Source: Chlorella sorokiniana (taxonomy: Eukaryota; Chlorophyta; Trebouxiophyceae; Chlorellales; Chlorellaceae). Taken from it: a stretch of 64,000 bases of DNA. The position numbers and the translations under genes are program-made. The stretch covers positions 186,001 through 250,000 of the forward strand of contig CP084618.1 in NCBI GenBank assembly GCA_025917655.1, given 5' to 3'. Of this stretch, positions 1 to 18,519 are shown one piece after another (position 1 is the stretch's first letter; the number at the start of each line of letters is the position of its first letter). The notes below the pieces were generated by a model. It ran no database searches. It had not been told where the DNA came from and was given only the letters and a program-made list of their open reading frames with translations.

Positions 1-368
1 CCTGCAGGCGCGGAGGTCTGCTCTCGCAACCCAGAGCGGCAACCGCTGCGAGCGGCACGACCGTAACTTGCCTGCAGAAGAAGGTCGAAAAGCGCACAAA
101 GGGGCCTCGTGCAGCGCAGGTCGACGGGCGATGGCAGAGGTGTTGCGGGGGAAGCCGTGAGCTGCTCACAAGGGTGTCGAGAGCCGCAGAACCAGGCTAA
201 TGTTGCCTGTAGACCACAGAAAGCGGAGAACGATGCGGCGAAGCGAGTTATATAGCGGCCGCCGCCACCATCACGAAATGACATGAGATGCCTGCTGGGC
301 GGGATCGGCTGCCCGACATCTGCGATTTACGCTTACAAAACACTTGTAAACCCCCGCGTCCCACACGG

Positions 369-377
369 TTATATATT
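369..377 (+). promoter_or_regulatory. TATA-like element upstream of the secreted-protein gene
   Basis: An AT-only stretch (TTATATATT) stands out in very GC-rich DNA about 70 bp before the ATG at 446. That spacing would allow a TATA box with a short 5' UTR. The rest of 1-445 holds no coding signal I can support. Confidence 0.4.
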
Positions 378-445
378 GCCATCGGGGATCTTATCTGCAC
401 TTTTTGGCCCCGCAGACGCCACAGACCCGCAGACACCAGCTCGCC

Positions 446-1632
446 ATGGCTCGCCTGTCACTCCTGCTGCTCATCGCCGTGCTCGGCACCGTCCGTGCTG
501 TCGACCTGGCCGAGTTTCTGAGCAATCCGGTGCGTTTCGTTCCGGGGCAAGGGGCACACTTGGTGCCGACATGCCGTCATGCCTGCTGCTGTGGGTCTTG
601 TCCCTCGAGGCCGGCACCGAGCGCATCCTTCCTGGTGCTGTGTCTAAGCCACCTTGACAGCGGTGCCTTGTGTGCGCGGGGCCGTCAGTGGGGCCTTTTG
701 GGTGTTGGGGCAGCCGCTGTTGGGCGGCCTCGCGAGCCTGGTTACTCGCCAGCTTCCCAGGCGGCTCTCCCATCTCCCAGTGCCCCCTGCCCGCGCCCCG
801 TGCGTCCAGCCTCCAAGTGCCACCGCTCGCACGGGCACCGGCGCTGCACAACAGCCAGTCGAGCGGCAGCGGCATCCACGCTGCCGCCGTTGGCCCCGCC
901 GCCGCCGCCGCCTGCTCACCCACTTCCCCCCTCCCCGCCCGATAACTTGCGGCTGTGCAGACTTACAAGCCCTTCTTGGACAAGGCGCTGCAGACGACGG
1001 CGTGCCTGACGGATCCTGCCGTCACCGGCGGCCAGTTTGACCTGGACCTCTGCCCCTCAGTGCTGGAAGCGCTGAGTCAGCTGAATGCGGGCGCCACCGA
1101 GGTGGAGGCATCCTGCGAGCCCGCCTGCGCCCAGACCTTCGCCGGGGTGAGGCCAGCGGGCGCGGCGCTGCTGCCGCTTCGTTCCGTGTGCATGCCATGT
1201 GTGCATTCTTGTGCGCGTAGACAGGCGGGGGCCGGGCTGCGCCGCCACCCGAGGGCCACAGTCTGCGGGCGGATCGGGCCACAGCTTGCTCGCCGCCTGA
1301 CCGACTGCTTGGGCCCCGCTTCGCCCTCCCCCGCCGCGCAGCTTGGTCCCGACTGCCTGAGCCAGCTGACCGACGCGTTTGAGGCCGATACCTCCACCGT
1401 GGGCGTGGTGGGCTCGGGGTTCCTGGCAGAGTGCGCCGCCGGCGGCACAGCAGACGGCTCCGCCCGGCACCCGCCCCGGGCGCAGCTGCCGGTCGCCGCA
1501 TGGGCCGCCTGTGAGCCCTTGTACCGAGCGCCCACCCGCGGCATGCGGGCCAGGCTGCCCCCTGCCGCCGTTTTCCCTGGGCAGGCGATGAGGGGCGGCC
1601 GCCGGACGCGCCCGCCCCCCCTCTCCGCCTGA
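446..1632 (+). CDS. Small secreted cysteine-containing protein, unknown function
   Basis: I do not recognise the family. The start at 446 gives a clear signal peptide (MARLSLLLLIAVLGTVRA) ending near residue 18, so the product should enter the secretory pathway. Three exons fit: 446-529, 961-1146 and 1342-1632. The first intron begins GTGCGT, ends GCAG and joins in phase 0. The second (1147-1341) is 195 bp, a multiple of three, and lacks a stop, so retention would add 65 residues without breaking the frame. The mature part has paired cysteines (TTACLTDP, LDLCPS, SCEPACAQTF, DCLSQL, AECAAG), which suggests a disulfide-bonded helical domain. The Arg/Pro-rich tail after about residue 130 looks less like real protein, so the true stop or another intron may lie earlier. 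A TGTAA motif near 1858, a common algal poly(A) signal, lies 226 bp past the stop. The next gene converges on it from the other strand. Confidence 0.65.
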
Positions 1633-2099
1633 CTGAGCGCCGCCAGCACCCCAGCCCCGACCGCACCCCACCCACCAACCCATGAATCCGCCCCGCCGCT
1701 GCACAGCCCCGATTGCTGCCGATTTTTCCGCTCCCGCCCAACTTGCATTGGTTCCAGCGGTCAAGCTTCCCCTGATGAGTACAGGCCCGAAATCCCCTTG
1801 GCCGATCTTTTCTTGCACAGCGGCCTCCCCCTTCCTTGCACTTTTGCACTGAGCAGCTGTAAACGGCTGCCGCACAGCAGGAGGAGCAGGGGCACGGAGG
1901 CCACAGAGCGGGGCCGGGCAGTAGCCGCGCCAGCAGTGCCGCAGCCGCGGCCGCCTCAAGGCGGGAGCCTCGCGCTGAGCTTGCAGCGCTGCCGTCCGCG
2001 TCGCATGTCAGCTGTGCCCGCCGTGGGGCAGCCGCCAGCCAAGCTGCAAGGCTGTCAGCCTGTGCCAGCAGCGCGGCTGGCGGTTTGAACCTTGCCGTC

Positions 2100-5000
2100 T
2101 CACGCCAGCCAGAAAGCATCCCCGAACTGGCTGCGCATGGCCACCCAGTGCGCCACCGCTGCCGCGTGCCGCTCCCGAGCGTCCCGTACAGCGCGCCACA
2201 GCGGGGGGCGCCCTGCCGAGCGCCCCTCGCCTCCCCCGGCGGCGGCGGCGCCGCCGCCCCCGCGAGGCCCCGGCGGCGCGCCGTCGTGCCAGGCCAGCAG
2301 CTGGCGGCAGCGGCGGCGGTCGTACTGCAGCTGTACCTCCTGCCTCGCCAGCCCCTGCCACACGCGCAGCTGCAGCGGGTCTACGGCCTCCTCGGCGCCG
2401 CCCGTGGCGGCGTACCGCTCTGCCGACGCCGCCTGCAGCGCCGCCACCGCCGCCGTAAGGTTGGCGGCGGCCAGATCGGCGTCAGAAGCAAAGAGCACGT
2501 AGTTTTTGACGCGGGCACGATCCATGTCCGCAAATGCTCGCACTGCATGATGTGGGCAGAGGAGGAAAACGGCATGAATCGCACTAGTTACGGTTTGTGT
2601 GTGTCCAGGGTATAGAGTGTGTGTGTGTGGGGGGGAGGAAGAAGCAGGCCGGGCGGGGGCCAGGCGAGCCTGGCTGCACCAGAACAAGCCAGGCTGCCAG
2701 CGCGCGGGGCGGGGCGCCAGCTCAGCCGCACCGGCGGCGGCGGCAGCAGGCCCCAGAGCCGCCGCTGCCGGCCGCTGTGCAAGCTGGGGCCGCCGCCGCT
2801 TCCACCACTTCACCGCTTTGGCTACTGCCCCCTCCACGGAACACACGCATACACCCACAAGGCTCCGCCCTCCTGCCGCCCGCAAGATTCACAGACCCGC
2901 CCTCGCAGCCACCACACCACCCCCTCACACCTCACCCGAATCAAACACCAGGCGCATGCGGCACCAGCAGCGCTTCAGGCCGGGGCCCTTGCCGCCAAAG
3001 TAGTTGACCGCCAGCACGCCCCCGGGCGCCAGCAGGCGCGACAGCTGGCGGAAGAACGGCTCGTCCATGAGGGCCGCCGGGCGCCGCCGCCGCTGCGGGG
3101 GAGCAAGCGGTGAACGAGGACAAGGAAGTGGGGTGGAGCAGCTGCGGAGGCTGGCAACAACCAAGAGCGGGCAGAGGTGTGGGGGAGGGACGCCGCGCCC
3201 ATTTGCAGCCAGAGCGGCGGCTGGCCGAGCAGCAGCAGGCTGCCAGGCTGCCCCCAGGCTGCCCCATCTGCCCCGCCTGCATCACTGAAGGGTGGCTGCT
3301 GGTGACACCCCCTCCCCCTCTCCTCCGCCGCGCCAACAGCCGCCCGAGCAGCACGCTCAAGCTGGCAGGAGGCCGGGCCAAGACAAGCAGCAGGAGCGGG
3401 GAGCGCCCGTTCACCTGAACACGTCGTGCAGGACGTAATCGTACCGCCCGGGACCGCCGTCCCGCCCCGCCAGCGTCGGCACCAGCGCGGCTGCGTCCCC
3501 CGCCATCGCCCGCCCCCAGCGCCGCCAGCCGCAGGCCGAAGTGGTGCTGGGCGGCGGCGAGCACCTCGGGGTGCAGCTCGATGGAATCTGCGGTACAATT
3601 TGCGGTACGATGTTACCCGTATCATCACGTGGGAGCGGCAGGGCAGCGCGGGAGCGGCGCGGCACGCTGCTGCACCATTCGGCGCCTGACAACCCACCCA
3701 CCCTCCGATGGAAAACCAAAGAAGCACATGGGGGCCGCCGGGCCACGCATAAAGAGTGGCGGCAGCGCATCGGCTGCAGCGCAGCAGGCCACCAGCAGGG
3801 GGCGGGCGGCGTGCAGGGCGGGCAGCGCACCCGCCGCCACTCCCAGCCGCTGCATGGCCTTGAGCGCGGTGCCCGCCCCCAGCCCCACATGCAGGGAGCG
3901 GGCGCCGCCGGGCGCAGCAGCACCGCCGCCTGCTGCAAGTAGAAGGCCGTGTAGACTGCGCTTTGTTTGTGTGTGTGTGTGTGTGTGTGGGGGGTGGAGA
4001 GTGTGTTTGGTGTGTGTGTTTTTAGGCGGTTCATAAGCACAGGCCGCCAGCGCACAGAGCGCGATCGACGGCAGCGGGCGCATGGTGCCCACCCGACTGG
4101 CCCGCCACCTCGGCGGGCGCCACATACTCCCCGCCCAGCACGCTGTGGTCGGCGCGCAGCACGCGGTACCTGCAGTGGAGCGGTACAGCAACAGCACGCT
4201 GTGGTCGGCACGCAGCACGCGGTACCTGCAGTACAGCGGTACAGCGACAGAGCAGCACGATGGTGCCGCTCGGTGCAGCGGGCGGGCGGCGCAGCTGGTG
4301 GCAAGCCGCATCGCGAGCAGGGGTGCCTGGCGGGCAGGGCGCCCCTGACTTGCCTGTACCGCTCCTTGAAGGTGCCCTCCACCACCGCCAGCTTCCCGCC
4401 GGCTGCCGCCTCCCCCTGCCAGACCAGGCGGTAGCGGCCGCCGTCGACGTCGCTCGGCACGCCGCCGCCGCCGCCGCCGGTCCACCCTGCCAGCAGCTGA
4501 GCGGCAGCCGCCGCCACGACGACAGCCGCCGCGGCGGCGGCGAGCCGCCGCACGCCGCCCCCGTCTGGCTGCCGCTGCGCTGCGACGCACTGCCGCGCTG
4601 CCGGCGGGCCGCCTGCACTCCGGAGGCTGCCGTGGAGGCTCCCGGCAAGGCTGCTTGGAGCAGCAGGAGGCCGATCGCCGCAGCCGCGGCGGCCAGCAGC
4701 GGCGGCAGGGTGGCCGCCGGCCGCGGCGGCACAACCGCCGCCGGCAGGCCGCGCAGCAGCGCCGCGGCGGCGGCCGCCATCGCCGCGGCCAGCAGCGTGG
4801 CCAGCCGGCGGCCGCCGGGAGCACCCCCGCAGGGCGGCGGCGGCAGAGGCTCCAGCCGCAAAGCCAAGAGCGGCGCAGAGCGGGCCGCAGGCTGCGGTCG
4901 CCAGCGCCATGGCACGCAGCGTCAGCTGGGCGTCGCTGATGCGGCGGGCGGCGTCCTCCGCCAGCCCTGGAGCCAGCAGCAGGCCGCCCAGCACCTGGCA

Positions 5001-5391
5001 CGCAGACCGGCCGGCGACGCGGGCGACAGCGCCAGCGCTGCGGCGGCGGCGCCGCCCAGCCCGCCGCCGCGGCCAGGCTGCCGCTGGTGGCGGAAGGTGC
5101 GCCGGCGCCGCAAAACCTGGAACAGAAATCGTCGGTGGCGTGCCCCGCAACAGCCGCCACGACAGCCAGGGCCATCAGCGCCAGGCTGCAAAACGACGAC
5201 GCCAGCCACTCCCCGTTTGCGGGGAGAGCAGCCGCACCGCCGCATGCTGGCTGTACAGCAGCGCCGCCAGCGCAGCCGCGGCCGCCGCCAGCTGTGGCCA
5301 GGCGACTCCGGCGGCGGCAGGACGCCCTGCAAAGGCTCCTGCCGCTCAGCAGCCGGCGGCGGCGGCTGGGCGCGGGCTGTGCCGCGCGCAT
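2100..5391 (-). CDS. Membrane-anchored spermidine-synthase-like (aminopropyltransferase fold) protein
   Basis: Exons read on the minus strand show the family in order: KERYRYRVLRADHSVLGGEY (about 4365-4120), a SAM-type glycine loop LHVGLGAGTALKAM (about 3895-3850), SIELHPEVLAAAQHHFGL (about 3590), a YDYVLHDVF segment (about 3430), PFFRQLSRLLAPGGVLAVNY (about 3060) and RARVKNYVLFASDADL near the C-terminus. Spermidine synthases transfer an aminopropyl group from decarboxylated SAM, but many relatives have unknown substrates, so I do not name one. The N-terminal part contains hydrophobic stretches (SLALMALAVVAAVAG and an Ala/Val run), suggesting a membrane anchor. Phase-checked splices include 4354/4169 (GC donor), 4093/3955 and 2931/2553. 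The start at 5391 is the first in-frame ATG of the most protein-like frame and is uncertain. Conserved segments near 3900, 3515 and 3085 lie in different frames, so the gene is either miscalled there or damaged. Confidence 0.65.
4136..4247 (-). repeat. Tandem 56-bp duplication of an intron-exon junction
   Basis: Two near-identical copies (4136-4191 and 4192-4247) each contain the minus-strand acceptor TGCAG followed by codons for YRVLRADHSVL. Only the downstream copy (4136-4191) continues into the conserved GGEY sequence. The upstream copy now lies inside the intron as a decoy acceptor. The period is not a multiple of three, so using both copies would shift the frame. Confidence 0.8.
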
Positions 5392-5967
5392 CGCCTGCTG
5401 CCCCGCTGCTGCGGCCCTGTTTGCGCTCGCCACCTTTTCTGCAGGGGGTGGAAAGAGTCGAAATAATGGCTAGATCGTGACCCATCGTCGGCTTTGAAGG
5501 GGCGAGCACATCACCCTAGGCGCCTCGCCTGGCGGCGCGGCCGCCTCACCGTCTGTGCATCTGTTTCAAGCTGTCTTGCCCTCCTTCGACATCGAAGAAA
5601 CAACACAATATCAGGCAGCAAACTCAGGGGGCCTATCAGCAAGCAGCGACAGCGAGGGACAGAGGTGGTGGGCAGGGGTGTCGACAGGTGGGTCGTGCTG
5701 CGTCAAGACTGATCCTCTTGCAGCCTTTATTTGATATTTTTGGGAGCTGGGACGCTGCAACGCTCGCAGGCAGGCGACAGACCGCCAAGAAAGCAAGCGC
5801 CGCAATGCGGTACTGGGAAGGCTAATGAGTGACGATCGGGGCCTCCTTCCTGTTTCACATTGCTTGTGTAGCTTGCCGAACCGTGTTCCAGCAGCGATCG
5901 CCGCACACTCCTTCAGCGCATGCCCCCTGCCCTCACCTAGAGTCTTCCACGTCGAGCAGCAGGCAGC
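5392..5967. other. Intergenic region between divergent genes, no gene seen
   Basis: This stretch separates the start regions of a minus-strand and a plus-strand gene and so probably contains both promoters. I found no clear TATA box, repeat or small gene. Confidence 0.5.
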
Positions 5968-12955
<6,988 letters not shown>

Positions 12956-13780
12956 GGCTGCAAGCGGCTGCTGCCAAGGGCAGCGGCGCGGTACACCAAG
13001 TGCTGGCGAGCGCAGCGCTCTGGACGGCCGCCGAAGCTTTGAAGAAGAAGAGTGACCAAGTTGGGCCAAGCCGACATCGCTGCGCCGCCATCCCGCCGCC
13101 AACGCCCCGCCACAGCAGGTTGCTGCCCGGGGCAGCCGTGCCCCCGCCGCCGCCCCGCTCCCCCACCCTCTGCTGCCCGCGCCGCGCCGCCGCTGCTCCC
13201 GCTTCTGCGGGGCTGCCTGGCTGGGGCTGGGCTTGCTGGGGTTGGGCCAGGGCAGGGTTACGCGGGTGTGCTGCAAGCTGGAAGGATCGCGGGCGAGACG
13301 AGCAGGCAACCTGACTCCAGCATTCGGTCCACGGCAACACAGGATCCTTCGAAGCCATGCAGCAAGGCCGCAATGCTCTGTTCATACTTGATTTGATGTT
13401 GCACCATAGATCTACCCAACCATGTGAAAGCGCCAAGTGACGCGTCCGTCGAGGCAAGCGGCCCGCGCTGGAAAGTCTTCACTCGATGCCGCCATGGGCG
13501 TAGGCAAGAGGGTGGAAAGGAAGGCACAGTCTCCTGACCTTCCATGCCCTTGCACCCCCGTGCAGCGCCGCCGACTGCATTGCCAAAACAGAGAGTACGC
13601 ACCAAGCATCTGTCCGCCTCTCGGAATCGCAAAGTGAGTTTGTCTTGGCGCGATAGCGGTGCGACGCTCCCGCGACAGCTTGTTTGCACCCCCAGAGATT
13701 TCACGGCCGGCTGCAATTGCCCTTCGCGTTCATCCCGAAGCGTGCTGTGCCGCGTTGACCGCTGGACCACCACGCAGGTC
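12956..13780. other. Intergenic, no gene seen
   Basis: Between the PRP40 stop and the next start I see no conserved reading frame. An in-frame stretch reaches back about 50 codons from the oxidoreductase ATG at 13781, but an acceptor-like CGCAG sits directly before it, so an upstream 5' exon is possible. Confidence 0.4.
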
Positions 13781-15136
13781 ATGGAGGAGGAGCGATGCCA
13801 GCTGGTGGTCGTCGGCGCGGGCCTGGCGGCCCTGCACGTGGTGTCGAGACTTCCCGACAGCCTGGCCAGGGTGAGGCAGGCGAGCAGCGCCGATGTGCGC
13901 AAGTCGCCGCCGCCGCCGTCCAGGTGTTCCCCTCACCCATGACAGCTGGAGCCCCACTTGCTGCCCTTCTCACCTTGCTCCTGCCTGCGTGACCCGAGCA
14001 GGGCACGGTGGTGGTGGACAGCAGCGGCGCCTGGCTGGTGGACTGGGCGGCGCGGCACGAGGCGCTGGCGGCGCCGCTGCTGCGCACGCCAGTGGCGCAG
14101 AACCCGCACCCCAGCCCCCTGGCCCTGCGCTCCTTGCCGACAAGCGCGGGCGGCAGGCAGAGCTGGTGTCAGTGGCCCGCGGCTTCGCCCCCGTCCCCTC
14201 CCTGCCCCTGTTCCTGGACTTCTGCGCAGCGAAGGTGGTGGCAGCGCTGCCGCCGGCGCCCGCACCCCCGCCGCGACGCCGTTGTGCGTTTGGAGGCCGT
14301 GCAGGGCAGAGCCGGCGAGGACGCAGGTATAGGGAGGAAGAGGGGCAGCTGAGAGGAGAGACAGCAGAGAGATGGGGCAGGCTGCAAGAAAAAGGCAGCG
14401 TGGCGCTTGCGTCCGTTTTCTCCGAGTGTCTCTCACCCCACCCGTTCTTGCTAGCTCAGCCACATCCTGTCCCCCACCCCTTTTGTTTTGCTGCAGGCTG
14501 CCGTGTGCACCTGGCCAGCGGCAAGGTGCTGCTGGCTCAGGCCGCAGTGTACACCCCCGCCAGCCGCAGCCCGGTGGTGCCCGCCTGGGCACGGCGCACC
14601 GCTGAACCGCCGCCGCCGCCCACGCCCACCCCTTGCTTGGCGGCTGCCGCCGGCTCCTCCGCGCCAGCACCCAACATCGGGGAGCAAGGGTTCCAGCGCT
14701 TGCCGCCTGGCATATTGACGGCCGATGGAGTGGACCTGCGCAGCGCTGAGCTGGCGGGGCGGCGAGTGGTGGTGGTGGGCGGCGGCATGGCGGCGGGGCT
14801 GCTGGCGGCGGGGGCGGCGGAGCGGGGGCCGCCGTCACCCTGGTATGCTGCAAGTGAGCCCTGCTGCCCCGTGCCTCTGCAACCTCTGCCCATCTTATTG
14901 CGTAGTAGGGCTGGTGTTGGTAAGGCTGGTTCTGTGAGCCGTGAGCCAGCCCTGCTGCTGCTGGTGTGAGAGTGGGTGGGGAAGTCTGCATCATGCCACT
15001 GTGAGCTTAATGCCGGCAACGCCGACATGAAAGTTGACCCCTGCCATCAGCCCGCTGCCTGCCTGCACCGCCGCACTGGCTGGCCCACCCAAACACCCTT
15101 CCTTCCATCCCCCTTCCCCCTTGCTTTCACCCCCGG

Positions 15137-15170
<34 letters not shown>

Positions 15171-16464
15171 CAACCTTCCACGCAGGCCACTCAGGCAGCA
15201 GCCCTTCGAGACCGACGTGGGCTGGTGGGGTGCCAAGCAGCTGCACGCCTACCGCCAGCTGGAAAGCGTGGCGGCGCGCATCCAGGCCTGCCACCGCGCC
15301 AGAGGGTGAGCTGGCGCGGCCTCATCTCTAGCGCCGCCATGCCGCCGTGTGGCGGCTCGTAACTCAAGCTCGCTGAGTGCGGGCGGCTAAGGGGGCGTGA
15401 CGTGGCGGTGGGTCCCTGGAAGGAGCGGCAAGCAAACAGCACCCTCAGTCCCCCTGTTCCCGCCGGTGCCGCGCCTACCCACCAACACCCACAGCCCTGC
15501 TTGAAGCAGCAGCGCCGCGCTTTCATGCCGCCCCCCGGTTTCATGCCGCCCCTGCTCGCAGGCAGGGCAGCGTGCACCTGCCGGTGTGGCGCCGCCTGGT
15601 GCAGGCAGCGGCTGAGGGAAAGTTGGCGGTCCTGGAGGGATGGGAGGTGGCTTCCGCGGAGCCTCCCCAGGCTGCCGGCAGCGGCAGCGGCGGTGCGGGC
15701 TGGGTGCTGCATCTGAGGCGGTGCAGTCCTGCCGAAGCGCGATACAAGCGCCCCCTCCGGGCCTCTCTACGTTCCAGCAGGCGGTAGCAGCGGCCACCGC
15801 CTCCGCCGCCGCGGGGGCAATGCCTCACCGGCTTCTGCCGCCGGCGAGCCGCTGCAGGCCGCCGTCCCGCTGACTGCCCAGGGGAAGCCCTCAGAGCCTG
15901 TTGCCAAGCCAGTCGAAGAGGCCCACGAGCAGGTTTTGGCTGCCGACGAGGTGTGGCTGGCCTGCGGCCGCGCCCACAACGCGTCAGCAGACCCCGTGCT
16001 GCGCAAGCTGGCGGCGGCCGCCCCGCTGCGCATTGCCGGCGGCTACGCCTGGCCCGACGACGAGCACCTGTGCTGGCCGGGGGCGCCAGTCTACTTGGCT
16101 GGGCGGGCCGCCATGCTCAGTCTGGGCCCTGCAGCAGGTGGCAGGCTGAGTGTGGGGGGTTGTTTGATGGGAATGGGCTGCACGTGGGGGGCAGGGTGCG
16201 TGTGTTTGAAGTGTGTGCTCGTTGTGTGGGAGGTGGAAGTGGGTTTGGTGTGTGTGTGCGTGTGTGTGCATGGTGGGAGTGGGCTGTGCGTGGGTGTGGC
16301 GGGTGTGCCTGCGTGGATGGGTGGGCGTGGGGTTGTGGCGCAACACTGTGCAACGCTGCAACGCCGCGTGCTCCTCTGCAGGCGACATGCCGGGCATGAG
16401 GCTGGCGGCCAATCGCATCGTTGCCTCCCTAGCGCGGCTGGGTTACGCCGAGGAGCGCGCTTGA
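13781..16464 (+). CDS. FAD/NAD(P)-binding oxidoreductase
   Basis: A Rossmann dinucleotide motif opens the protein (QLVVVGAGLAALHVVSRL, exon 13781-13870) and a second follows in the middle (RRVVVVGGGMAAGLLAAGAA, about 14760-14815), the two-dinucleotide layout of flavin-dependent oxidoreductases and monooxygenases. Other conserved pieces are VVVDSSGAWLVDWAARHEAL, FLDFCA, FETDVGWWGAKQLHAYR, VLAADEVWLACGRAHN and, near the end, CWPGAPVYLAGRAAMLSLGP (about 16070-16130). The last exon ends RLGYAEERA at 16464. The substrate is unknown. Phase-checked junctions include 13870/14002, about 14331/14497 and about 14852/15186. Three conserved segments are out of register with their neighbours: ADKRGRQAELVSV near 14135, a return near 14270, and VTLVCCK after a five-G run at 14824-14828. 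The gene is therefore either affected by base errors here or a recent pseudogene. Its clean downstream exons favour errors. Confidence 0.75.
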
Positions 16465-16883
16465 GCGCAGCTCGGAGCCGCCTGGCTGCCCGGCTGGGCT
16501 GCCAGAGCGGCAGCGACGGCGGCGACGGCGGCGGCGGTGAAGAAGCCCAGCGGGCACGGCTGGCGGCAGCGGTGGGGCGTGCGGCGACGGCGCAGGGGCG
16601 GCTGCCGCTGGAGGCGGAGGGTGTGGCTTTGAGGAGGCGCCGCCCAGGGTGGGTGCCCCCTCCAGCCGCTCCCACACGTGAAAGTAAAACGAAGCCGCTG
16701 CTCCAGCCGCCTGCTCGAGCCAGCCGTGCCTGCAATCCTCTTGACGATGTGCTGCCTACCTGCCCCTAATTGTGTGTGCGCGAGCGTTCCTGCGTGCGCG
16801 TGTGTGCATGCGGCTCCATTTCCTGATGCACGGCACACCCTAAACGTCCTGCAGACCTGCACTCCTCTTGCCGCCCCCTCCCC

Positions 16884-17861
16884 ATGCAGCCCAGGGTGGC
16901 CAAGCCGGACGACGTGATTGATGTTTCGGACCTGGACCCTGCGCTGCCCAGGTGCGGGCTGATCGGCGTTGCCGCACGCCAGGTCACCTGGCTGTGCTCT
17001 GTCCTCTGCATGACCATGCTGTCCCAACTCCCTCTTCTGCTGCCGGCCGCCGGGCGCGGGTCTCACACGCGTTAAACAAGCGGGTGTCTCGACAGCTGCG
17101 GCCGCCTTTTGCCTGCTGCCGCCGGCTCGGAAGGTCCCCCCCCCGCCCCCACCGCACCGCGCCGCCGCCACGTGCGATGCAGGCGGGAGCTGCAGCAGTA
17201 CAAGTTCATCGACGACGACTTCGAGCTGACGGTTGTACTGCAGCTGGAGGAGCCCGTACCGCTGGGGCAGGTGTGGCTTGCACCCCGCCTGTGCCGCACA
17301 GCTGGCCCCTGGCGGCAGCAGGGGGCTGGGGGAGGGGGGCCATGCTGTGCCCTCTGGCCTTCCCAGCTCAGCCCCGCCCTCCACCCATACTTTTCCGCCC
17401 TTAAAATCAAGCTGTGCCCGAGAGTTGCCCAACCCCAGCAACTCAAGACTCTGCCGCTGCTGCATGCCCTCCCCACCCCCTTCACACATACAACACCCCA
17501 GGTGCGGGTGCTGTTTGCGGAGCGCTCGCTGGAGGTCTGGGCGGTGTGCGCCGACGCCGCCTACCACCTGCATGTGCCACGCCTCTACGGCCGCGTGATC
17601 GTGAAGAAGTGCCGGGCCCAAGTGAATCAGGCAAGGCGCCGCCCCTCCCGCCGGATGCTGCTTCCCTCCAGATTGGATGGAAGCAGGCGGGCGGCGCTCT
17701 GTCGTCAGCCAAGCTGGGCCTGTTGGTTGCCTTTTGTGTGCCTCCCTCGCCGCGTGTGCCGACGCCTGCACCTGCCCGCCGCCCGCCCGTAGAGCGCCTG
17801 CAAGCTCTACCTGCTGCTGCACAAGGACAGCGATGCGGAGTGGCGCTTCCTCAGGGGCTGA
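16884..17861 (+). CDS. CS/p23-like domain protein, calcyclin-binding-protein type
   Basis: The exons encode a CS (p23-like) beta-sandwich: YKFIDDDFELTVVLQLEEPV, VRVLFAERSLEVWAV, YHLHVPRLYGRVIVKKCRA and ACKLYLLLHKDSDAEWRFLR. The order and the ERS...DxxWxxL pattern resemble the CS domain of calcyclin-binding protein (CacyBP/SIP), which links ubiquitin-ligase and HSP90-type complexes; that role is only an inference here. Exons are 16884-16951, 17183-17270, 17502-17630 and 17793-17861, and all phases close. The third intron starts with GC (CAG|GCAAGG) and ends CCGTAG. I chose the ATG at 16884 because it opens directly into the conserved exon. An Ala-rich helical stretch at about 16470-16650 could be an earlier exon supplying the usual N-terminal helix domain. 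Confidence 0.65.
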
Positions 17862-18519
17862 GGGGGCAGGCTGTGTGCTGTGCCATCCAGCTGCGTTGCA
17901 GCCACACACCGCGCCAGCCAGACGGCAGCAGCCCCCAACAACAACCTCGTCCCTTGCCAAGCCTGCGCGGGTCCCGCTTTCTCAGCGTAGCTGTCGTTCG
18001 TGTAAGCGTTTGCCGAGCAGGTGTCAGCGAAGGCACTGGTTGACAGGACAGGCCCTTGGCTGCACTGAACCACTACCACGCACCATTGCAACTTCCACAA
18101 ATTCCCTTGTCAGGATGGGAGCACTCCTTGTGCATAGTGCTGCTGGCTGCAGCCACCACCAGCACTTCTCTGCGCTTCTTACAAATGAACTGCACTACCT
18201 CCTACGCAAGACTGCTGCGCTGCTCACAGCATCACAACGAGCTGCCATGCATGCTGCCCAGCCTATTTTGCGCCGTGCCCGGCATCTCAGCAGGCAACAT
18301 TCCGAGGCTCACTAGTGCCACAGGGCAAGCCCTGCTGGTTGAGGAGCGAGAGGGACTTCAAGCAGCACTGGAGAAAGTGAAAGCGGGCAGCTGGTGCATC
18401 AGATACGGGTGCGCTCGAGCATCCGGTTGCCCTGCTGCCCCTAATTGATGCAGTCCAAGCATAGCGGCGACAGCATCGTGGCGGTGACACAGCCGGATCC
18501 GCAACAGTTTCACACCCCT

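Noticed and set aside
1022-2119. 365-codon minus-strand open frame over the first gene
   Set aside because: It is a shadow of the secreted-protein gene and its 3' flank, Arg/Ala/Gly-rich without motifs.
15138-15170. CA microsatellite as a separate element
   Set aside because: It lies in an intron just before an acceptor and fits the general CA-rich intron-end pattern.
18056-18448. 130-codon plus-strand open frame with a Cys-rich sequence
   Set aside because: It has no homology I recognise, no splice support and lies in the repeat-rich region.
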